DNA from: a virus
IMG/VR virus record: IMGVR_UViG_3300048582_000124
Location: 1-53,894 of that record
DNA length: 53,894 bases
Reading direction: 5' to 3' (one strand)
In this document: one piece after another, positions 48,104 to 53,894 of the stretch
Layout of the letters: each line of letters begins with the position of its first letter
How positions within the stretch are numbered: position 1 is the first letter of the stretch
The notes under the pieces: generated by a model
The model's input: only the letters and a program-made list of their open reading frames with translations
Told to the model about the DNA's origin: nothing
The model's database searches: none
Made by a program: the position numbers and the translations under genes

Positions 48104-48904
48104 TTAGACTAAAAGAACAAAATTCTCGTCAAATCCAACTTCCTTCGGATCCTCGTATCCTGCATAACCCCGGGGATTACTCATCACGTAAGTATCGCCT
48201 AACTTTACGTTAATAGCAGTGTGCGTATGCCCGAATAACCAGTAATCAATCTTATACTGATTAAACAACCTATCGCAGTTTGCATGAAACGCTGGATTAA
48301 GCGGATGATTTGCAAACTTGCCAGCCGCAAGAGACGGGCTCGGGGAGAAGTGAGTACACACAATTGTGGTGCCGTTCCACTCTTTACTTAATTCTTCCTC
48401 GAAAAATGATATAGTTGCAGCATGATACTTTATAGTGTCAGACGGTTGCAGTCTACGAACATTCTGATGGATATACGGCCCTACTTCATTAGGCGTGTAA
48501 AGTTCAATTACATGATAATCATTCATGTTGCGCTTTGCGTATTCCATTGCCATGAAATCACCGTTGTTAAGGTCAGTCCACATAGTTGCACCTAAAATAC
48601 GAATATCATCATGTATAAAAACTTCGTTATCAAGCACAAACAGGTTATTGTGTTCTGCTTCTCTATCTTTCCAATACTTTTTAACAGCATTGTACTCGCC
48701 GCCGTAGAATTCGTGGTTGCCCAGAATGTACAGAACAAACTTAAATTGTCTTGTGCAACGTTCGACAAACTCTCGTGGTTTTCCGCGCTCGCCAATATCG
48801 CCGTTTAGGATCAAAATGGTTTCAGCATCTTCGGGGCGCTTAGGCACTTTGAATTTTCCGCACTCCAGGTGGAGATCGGACCATAAGATTATTCTCTGAA
48901 GCAT
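48104..48904 (-). CDS. Calcineurin-like metallophosphoesterase (266 aa)
   Basis: Metal motifs SDLHLE (Asp10, His12), NGDIGERG (Asp36), GNHEFYGG (Asn63, His64), then THFSPS and FGHTHTAINVKLG. This is the YkuE/Icc-like class rather than the PPP class of its neighbour. Substrate unknown. The start is preceded by AT-rich TATAATATAAT and has no clear ribosome-binding site. Confidence 0.9.
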   Translation of the reverse strand: MLQRIILWSDLHLECGKFKVPKRPEDAETILILNGDIGERGKPREFVERCTRQFKFVLYILGNHEFYGGEYNAVKKYWKDREAEHNNLFVLDNEVFIHDDIRILGATMWTDLNNGDFMAMEYAKRNMNDYHVIELYTPNEVGPYIHQNVRRLQPSDTIKYHAATISFFEEELSKEWNGTTIVCTHFSPSPSLAAGKFANHPLNPAFHANCDRLFNQYKIDYWLFGHTHTAINVKLGDTYVMSNPRGYAGYEDPKEVGFDENFVLLV

Positions 48905-48910
48905 ATTATA

Positions 48911-49303
48911 TTATATCTCGCTGTCTGGCCATTCTACTGGATACCAATGCATTTCAGCAAGTACTTTAGCAACACGTTCGCTAACTGTGCCTTCGCTGCC
49001 GCTAGAATACCAGTCCATGTAGTCTTCTTGTATGTCTTGTTTAATTAAAAATCTGTTACGCAAATCAGCAATTATTCCGCCAGCATATCGCCACGATGAG
49101 CTAAATGCATCGTTATCACCGTAGTCCGACGGTTGTTGTTTTTTCAATGCTATAACAATAGTCTCGGGGTCTTCGGGTGGCATAAAAACCCAGCGCATAT
49201 TACATAACGCAGCATACAGCTCTTTTGCAAAAGTGTCATCTTTTACCAGATTAAGTATAACATTAGACGCTACGAGATCATATTCAAGATTATACGGATA
49301 CAT
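48911..49303 (-). CDS. Hypothetical protein (130 aa)
   Basis: Not recognised. I use ATG 49303 (MYPYNLEYD), directly after the previous stop; a TTG at 49336 would overlap it by 32 bases. Acidic with several Trp. Confidence 0.68.
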   Translation of the reverse strand: MYPYNLEYDLVASNVILNLVKDDTFAKELYAALCNMRWVFMPPEDPETIVIALKKQQPSDYGDNDAFSSSWRYAGGIIADLRNRFLIKQDIQEDYMDWYSSGSEGTVSERVAKVLAEMHWYPVEWPDSEI

Positions 49304-49304
49304 A

Positions 49305-50054
49305 TCAAGTCCATAGTGATTTACGTATTTTAACAAGACGAATTAACATTTCGGTATCTTCTTCTATCCACCTTTCTTCTTGTTCTTGATGATCCTTGCA
49401 CCATTGTTGAAAAGCGGCGTAATATTCTGGATGTTTCTTACGGTACGCATCTGTCATCCTGTGCATAAAAGAACGATTATTGTCGCATTCCGGTTCCGGT
49501 GGAGATTCCAACTCTTCTCTTGCAGGTCGATCAAAAACCCACCAAGTGTATAGTTCAATTACCTCTCTTGCAGCGGCTGCTTGGTGAGGATTAGGTTCTT
49601 GCTCGTCGGCGTCGAGAGTGGCTTCCCATTCTAGGTATTTTATACCATTGAGCGGATTAATTACCCTTCTACGACCCAGTAGTTTATTAAGACTAGATGG
49701 TGCTTCTTCACCTGACTCATGACAAAAGCGATACATACTAGCCTTTTCAACTTCAACAAACTTCTTTAATAAATTAAAGTTTGTATGCAGAATGAGAGTA
49801 TCCGTATCGTAATAACCAGGATTTAGTCCAGTGTCAACTATGTGATATCTACGATTCACCCGATACCGAAGCCAGTCTTGGGCCGCTTCGTATTTCCATT
49901 TAACCGGATACCAAGTTAAGTAAGGTAGCTTACGTGTAATCCAATATCGAATAGGGGCTTGTTTAATGAACTCTTGTTCCCATTCGTGCCATTCATCGGC
50001 CGTTCCCATCCGTAAACGATCAAAATTTAACCATTTTTTAAATCCAGATAGCAT
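49305..50054 (-). CDS. Conserved phage hypothetical protein (249 aa)
   Basis: Helical, with many Trp and Tyr (WYPVKWKYEAAQDWLRYR, VDTGLNPGYYDTDTLILHTNF). The GYYD(T/S)D..ILH.NF stretch is one I associate with uncharacterised proteins of large phages. The C-terminal half has YYAAFQQWCKDHQEQEERWIEEDTE. No function is assignable. GAGA upstream. Confidence 0.75.
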   Translation of the reverse strand: MLSGFKKWLNFDRLRMGTADEWHEWEQEFIKQAPIRYWITRKLPYLTWYPVKWKYEAAQDWLRYRVNRRYHIVDTGLNPGYYDTDTLILHTNFNLLKKFVEVEKASMYRFCHESGEEAPSSLNKLLGRRRVINPLNGIKYLEWEATLDADEQEPNPHQAAAAREVIELYTWWVFDRPAREELESPPEPECDNNRSFMHRMTDAYRKKHPEYYAAFQQWCKDHQEQEERWIEEDTEMLIRLVKIRKSLWT

Positions 50055-50056
50055 TC

Positions 50057-50260
50057 TTACTTCTCTACTGTGTGCGATACGAACCCGTTTAGTTTTTCAG
50101 CTTCTGCAATAATTTCTTCAGAAGAGACATCTGCACACGGTAGCACTCCGTTAGTTGTATCTAACTTGTATTGTTCTACCATTTTACGCTCTCTTACGAT
50201 AGAATATGCTAATTGTAGCAAATCTGAGCGGATTTCATAAGGTGTTTTACCTGTTTTCAT
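50057..50260 (-). CDS. Small conserved phage protein (67 aa)
   Basis: KTPYEIRSDLLQLAYSIVRERK is a helix found in small T4-like phage proteins of unknown function. It is the first gene after a sigma70-type promoter, followed by the 249-aa gene at 2 bases. Confidence 0.72.
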   Translation of the reverse strand: MKTGKTPYEIRSDLLQLAYSIVRERKMVEQYKLDTTNGVLPCADVSSEEIIAEAEKLNGFVSHTVEK

Positions 50261-50282
50261 GTGTGTTCTCCATTGTTTTATT

Positions 50283-50311
50283 ATTATACACTATATTTGC
50301 TAGTCATGCAA
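50283..50311 (-). promoter_or_regulatory. Sigma70-type promoter, TTGCAT-17-TATAAT
   Basis: Perfect -10 (50283-50288), weaker -35 TTGCAT (50306-50311), 17-base spacer. Confidence 0.72.
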
Positions 50312-50314
50312 CTA

Positions 50315-50632
50315 CTATGTGATTATTTTTTTTGCCTGCGGTAATACTAAATCAGTTGCAGCTGATTCGTATGCTGTTTTAAAACTCGAAGCCGGCGCAT
50401 AGGTAGCTACAATTGAACTATACCTAAACGTCGGGTCCGAGTTATCGTCGGCCATCATTAAGAAAGGTAGCAAAGTTAGCCCCGATTGTGTAGCAGCTAA
50501 CTGGAAAGGGCGATGAACTACGACTTCCTTGTCGCTGAAGGATACAACCTTTCCAATAATTTCTTCCCCGGATGATATCTTAAACGAAATTACTTCATTT
50601 ACTGTTATTTGTGTGTCTTTTCTTATTAGCAT
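50315..50632 (-). CDS. Small beta-rich protein, possible Sm-like fold (105 aa)
   Basis: ISFKISSGEEIIGKVVSFSDKEVVVHRPFQLA (about 15-47) has the strand order and the G-x-x-x-G turn of an Sm/LSm barrel; similar proteins occur in T4-like phages. RNA binding is only a guess. GAAG upstream. Confidence 0.6.
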   Translation of the reverse strand: MLIRKDTQITVNEVISFKISSGEEIIGKVVSFSDKEVVVHRPFQLAATQSGLTLLPFLMMADDNSDPTFRYSSIVATYAPASSFKTAYESAATDLVLPQAKKIIT

Positions 50633-50639
50633 CTTCGAA

Positions 50640-51092
50640 TTACTTCTTTAGGATTAATGGAATTTCATTATCTTTTGGTGGATAACCTTCGCCGTCCGAC
50701 GGATCGTCTTCCATTACTGATAATACCCCAAATTGTGTTTTATCTACAGCATAGTTAACAGTAAACTCAAAATTACCGTATCCGTCTACTCCACCGCCTA
50801 AAGTAGCGCCGCCGGCAATAATTTTACCAGTAGCATCTGCTAGCTGCCAAGGTACATTCGATTCAAAAGAACGAGAACACCCCTTAACTGTAAAACCCGA
50901 CTTAACTCTATCTCCCGACTTAGGAGACTGGACAATGACGAAGCCTGCATCAGACAATGCACTGTCGTCGTTCTTGCAATTATCCACAATCTCTGGACGT
51001 GGTCTGTGAGACTGATGTACAAACGGGCCTGTGCAAGCTGAAATAAGCGCAGTTAACCCTAACACTAATGCAATGAGACTAAAATTAAACAT
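50640..51092 (-). CDS. Lipoprotein with Gmad2-type immunoglobulin-like domain (150 aa)
   Basis: Signal sequence ending in the lipobox LISAC (Cys20 lipidated), so it is a membrane-anchored lipoprotein. Residues about 50-150 (IVQSPKSGDRVKSGFTVKG...DGYGNFEFTVNYAVD) resemble the Gmad2 domain (spore-germination immunoglobulin-like). In phages, small lipoproteins often block superinfection, which is a guess here. AAAGGAG upstream; 11 bases after nrdB. Confidence 0.78.
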   Translation of the reverse strand: MFNFSLIALVLGLTALISACTGPFVHQSHRPRPEIVDNCKNDDSALSDAGFVIVQSPKSGDRVKSGFTVKGCSRSFESNVPWQLADATGKIIAGGATLGGGVDGYGNFEFTVNYAVDKTQFGVLSVMEDDPSDGEGYPPKDNEIPLILKK

Positions 51093-51103
51093 ATATTACT
51101 CCT

Positions 51104-52195
51104 TTAAAAATCAAATTCAATTACGTCATCCCCTAAATCATCCTTAATTACGTTTAGGGCGTAATTGTTGTTGTCGGCCTCTTGGTTTGCGTTCTGGAAT
51201 TTGTCTATATTTATCCAATTTGACATCCAAGCAAGTGGATTCTTAGTGGTCTTTCTCGGATTAGGCAATTTTAAATCTTTATATATTGCCTGTGCGTTAG
51301 ACACTACCCACTCATTTAACAAATTAGGCGTTAATCCGACAATCGAGCGGCCGTCTTCGAATAAAAACTCAGTCCATGCAAACTCTTGCCGAACTACTTC
51401 CTCAATCATCTCGCATAATTCATCTTTCATGCTCTCGAATGCTATCTGCCCACGCTCAGTTTTCAATTCGGCATGTAAAACCGCGGAATCGAACTCGGCG
51501 TGACAAGCTAGCTCGTCAATCATGATCTTTTGTACTGCTTTACCAATGCTCTGAAAGAATCCCTGCTCCACTATTGCAAAAGTAGCAGCAAAGGATGACA
51601 TAAATTGCAGTCTTTCAAGTATATATAAAGCAAACATAGCTTTGAAAACATAGTTGTATGTTCCCTGATCGTTTTGACGCAACCCTAATGTAAATTCTGC
51701 GCCAACTCTTGCTAAATCTTCAAACGCCTGTGACACCTTTTCGGCTCTTTTGTGGAATACAGGCGTATTCATAATCATGTCAAATATTTCATTAGGATTC
51801 TTAATACAAAGCCTAATCATCTCACTATATGTTAACGAATGAATAATTTCCATATTGGAGTTTTCCATCATCGCCGCCCATGCTTCGGAGCATGTTACAA
51901 ACGGTGCAAACAGTGGCGCAATGGCGCGCGATGCTACTGAATCTAGCTCCCACTGGAATGCTAAGTTCAGTATCATAATCTTATAAACGCTTTCGGGGCA
52001 CTTTATAAAATCTAAGCGTGACTGGTCGTGGTTAAACTCATCCTCTACCCAACGCTGCGATACTTGCTGCTTATAAATCTTAAACAGCTTAGGGTATCGA
52101 ACGTTAATAGAATCGTAAAGTCCGGGCTGTTGACCGAGGAAAATAGAATAACTATTATCCTTCCACTCTGTGTTCTGTGTATTAAAAACTGACAT
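51104..52195 (-). CDS. nrdB: Ribonucleotide reductase class Ia beta subunit
   Basis: 363 aa (E. coli 376). Diiron ligands visible: Asp85 (ELDSVAS), Glu116 and His119 (MEIIHS), radical Tyr123 (HSLTYSE), then EFTLGLRQND, the later Glu/His of FAIVEQGFF and ELACHAEFD; the numbers are offset by one from E. coli (Asp84, Glu115, His118, Tyr122). ATG at 52195 or 52198 both possible (AAAGGA upstream). Cotranscribed with nrdA, whose stop is 11 bases upstream. Confidence 0.95.
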   Translation of the reverse strand: MSVFNTQNTEWKDNSYSIFLGQQPGLYDSINVRYPKLFKIYKQQVSQRWVEDEFNHDQSRLDFIKCPESVYKIMILNLAFQWELDSVASRAIAPLFAPFVTCSEAWAAMMENSNMEIIHSLTYSEMIRLCIKNPNEIFDMIMNTPVFHKRAEKVSQAFEDLARVGAEFTLGLRQNDQGTYNYVFKAMFALYILERLQFMSSFAATFAIVEQGFFQSIGKAVQKIMIDELACHAEFDSAVLHAELKTERGQIAFESMKDELCEMIEEVVRQEFAWTEFLFEDGRSIVGLTPNLLNEWVVSNAQAIYKDLKLPNPRKTTKNPLAWMSNWINIDKFQNANQEADNNNYALNVIKDDLGDDVIEFDF

Positions 52196-52206
52196 CATAT
52201 ATTCCT

Positions 52207-53894
52207 TTATAAACTGCATGCGCCGCTGGCACAGCCGCGTTCTTGATCATCTGTGTGCATCGTGGACATTGTAGAACTAGTACCGGAATTAAAATAATAC
52301 CTGGTCTTTAATCCTAACTTTGCTCTGTATGCAAATTCTTCTAATATTTGTTTTGTCCCGATCTTTTTATCTTCATCGCTCTTCATATTGATGTAAAAAT
52401 CTGCACTAATACCTTGCCCGGTAAATTTTTGCACCACAGCATATACTTCTGCCATATCGTTATGCGATATATCCCATGCAAACTCATAATCATTCTTTAA
52501 ACTCTCGTATCTGGGAGCCAGGAACGGGATTTTATTTATGCCAGAAGTCTTAATTACTGCAATTTCTCTGATCGGATATAGACCGTTTGTTGTCCCGGAC
52601 GATAAAGAAGACGACTCGCAAGGCATGTGCGCTTCTAATACGCTGTTTCGTATCCCACCATTTGCTATAATTTCTTGTCTTAGTGTTTCCCAATCACAAT
52701 GCAACGGCTCGTCGACAATTGTGTCGATGAACTTGTTGGCAGTATCAATAGGTAGCCAGCCATCGGGATACTTCGTCTTATTCATCCACTTGCATACACC
52801 ATATTCTTTAGCAAGGCGCAAAGAAGCTCTGTGAAGAGAATAGCTATGAAGTTCAGCTAAACGATGAATGTATCTTTTGCCTTCTAGAGTAGAATACTTT
52901 AGTTTCTTTGTAGCTAAATCATATGCTAGATTAGTAATACCGATTCCGGCGGAACGACGTGCTTGTGCAGTGCGCTTTAGGTGAGGGAACGGATAATCCA
53001 TAATCTCAATCACAGTATCGACCATTAACAGTGCATAGTACGAAACTTCCTCATACTCTCTCGGCTTAACGTTCCCTGCTATGATTGCTGCTAGGTTACA
53101 CAAGCCGATTTCGCCTGGGGCATCCGGCTCACTAGAATAAAGATCTGCGACACTATTAAATCCCGAAGTAACCAACGCAATCTCTTGACACAAGTTAGAA
53201 CTGTAAATCTTCTCTTTAAACGGCGTGTGTCGGTTTAATTCCGCACAGTTATGCTCGTAAAGTCTGCCGGTACTGTACGCTTCAGTTAGCACAGTAGTTG
53301 CAATTTCGCGTGCCTTCATAAATTTCTTAGGTATACGCTTGTTTTTTAGCACTTTTTCATACAATTCTACGAACTTACTTTCATCGGCGTCGTACATTGC
53401 TTCATACAAGTCCGGTGCGTCGGCGTAGCTAACAAGCATCCAGTCGTCGTTCATTAACGCTTTCTTAACAAACGTTAGGTTATAACCAAAAGAGTAATCA
53501 ATATCTTTAATACGCTTTTCGGTAACAGTTTGCACATTCTTTAGCTTCATTAGATCCTCGAGTTCCGGATCTAACAAGTTAAAGTGCATAGTAAGTGCGC
53601 CACCACGATTGGCTTGTAAATTAGCTAATACTGATGCTTGTGCCACTTTATAGTAAGGGAGTTTACCTTGATGTACAATCATTCCATGCCTAACTTTATC
53701 GCCGGCGCTACGAGACTTAATGTGATGGCCGATGCCTGCAGATGCACAAGTCATCATATATGCAATGTGATCTGCTGCTGCTAAAGAAGGGGCTGTGTCA
53801 TTAGTAGTAATAACACAACACGATGCGTACTGTTTCTTAGGTGTGCCTAAATTAATCAAATTAGGCGACGGTGGATTAATTTTCTTCATACTAA
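52207..53894 (-). CDS. nrdA: Ribonucleotide reductase class Ia alpha subunit, C-terminal part (runs off window)
   Basis: The frame is open to the right edge; the first Met visible is at 53889. Landmarks: QYASCCVI (active-site Cys), NLCQEIAL (Cys and Glu of the thiyl radical/acid site), GEIGLCNLAA (second active-site Cys), and the C-terminal redox pair GCASGACSL. E. coli NrdA has about 200 residues, including the ATP cone, before the first of these, so the N-terminal third lies outside the window; a start at 53889 would give an incomplete enzyme. Makes deoxynucleotides with NrdB. Confidence 0.95.
   Translation of the reverse strand, partial: SMKKINPPSPNLINLGTPKKQYASCCVITTNDTAPSLAAADHIAYMMTCASAGIGHHIKSRSAGDKVRHGMIVHQGKLPYYKVAQASVLANLQANRGGALTMHFNLLDPELEDLMKLKNVQTVTEKRIKDIDYSFGYNLTFVKKALMNDDWMLVSYADAPDLYEAMYDADESKFVELYEKVLKNKRIPKKFMKAREIATTVLTEAYSTGRLYEHNCAELNRHTPFKEKIYSSNLCQEIALVTSGFNSVADLYSSEPDAPGEIGLCNLAAIIAGNVKPREYEEVSYYALLMVDTVIEIMDYPFPHLKRTAQARRSAGIGITNLAYDLATKKLKYSTLEGKRYIHRLAELHSYSLHRASLRLAKEYGVCKWMNKTKYPDGWLPIDTANKFIDTIVDEPLHCDWETLRQEIIANGGIRNSVLEAHMPCESSSLSSGTTNGLYPIREIAVIKTSGINKIPFLAPRYESLKNDYEFAWDISHNDMAEVYAVVQKFTGQGISADFYINMKSDEDKKIGTKQILEEFAYRAKLGLKTRYYFNSGTSSTMSTMHTDDQERGCASGACSL

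Noticed and set aside
1-53894. tRNA genes, CRISPR arrays, insertion sequences or integrase
   Set aside because: I saw no cloverleaf-like stretch, no regularly spaced direct repeats and no transposase or integrase motifs.

Overview
The window looks like part of a large, T4-related (myovirus-type) lytic bacteriophage genome, A+T-rich by eye. Reasons: a T4 gp44-like clamp loader, a T4-type ATP-dependent DNA ligase, PhoH, thymidylate synthase, aerobic ribonucleotide reductase NrdA/NrdB and Hsp20 sit among dozens of small orphan genes, packed with ATGA/TAATG overlaps, nearly all on the minus strand (only phoH and one small gene are on plus). There are no rRNA or tRNA genes, integrase, transposase or CRISPR array. 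The host is probably a proteobacterium: the PrkA/YeaH/SpoVR trio and several proteins resemble gammaproteobacterial versions, but the window alone cannot fix the host.

Layout, left to right. 0-5.7 kb: end of a truncated gene, then clpA, a CbpA/DnaJ-like co-chaperone, translation initiation factor IF-1 and, divergently, phoH. 5.7-8.7 kb: small genes, GMP reductase and a HAD phosphatase. 9-13.4 kb: clamp loader ATPase, GroES-like barrel protein, an isolated piece of DNA polymerase III alpha, and orphans. 13.5-17 kb: SPFH membrane protein, RadC-type JAB protein, macrodomain protein, intracellular subtilisin. 18-25 kb: adenylosuccinate synthetase, a VWA protein with a Met-rich partner, MazG-like protein, TauD-type dioxygenase, clpP. 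25-33 kb: LemA-like and TPM-like membrane proteins, DnaQ-type exonuclease, then spoVR-yeaH-prkA. 33-41 kb: a possible nuclease, a large acidic protein with an internal duplication, DNA ligase, orphans, clpS, hsp20. 41-46 kb: two exported proteins, ribosomal protein bS21, clpX, a coiled-coil membrane protein, a QueD-like protein, folE. 46-54 kb: thyA, a SleB-type cell-wall hydrolase, two metallophosphatases, orphans, a lipoprotein, nrdB and nrdA (runs off the right edge).

How the genes may work together. The phage carries a full set of Clp parts (ClpA, ClpS, ClpP, ClpX) plus J-domain, Hsp20 and GroES-like chaperones, i.e. its own protein quality-control and degradation kit including an N-degron adaptor. 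It carries two ribosome-associated factors (IF-1, bS21) that could retune 30S initiation. GuaC plus PurA would convert GMP to IMP and then towards AMP, fitting an A+T-rich genome, beside ThyA, NrdAB and a MazG-like protein. 

Regulation. Fourteen sigma70-like promoters (mostly TTGACA-17-TATAAT-like, several perfect) lie in the gaps, and a second motif, NATAAATA, like the late promoters of T4 and its cyanophage relatives, recurs upstream of other genes. The hsp20 leader contains what looks like a ROSE-type RNA thermometer masking the Shine-Dalgarno sequence. No gene-free stretch exceeds about 250 bases.
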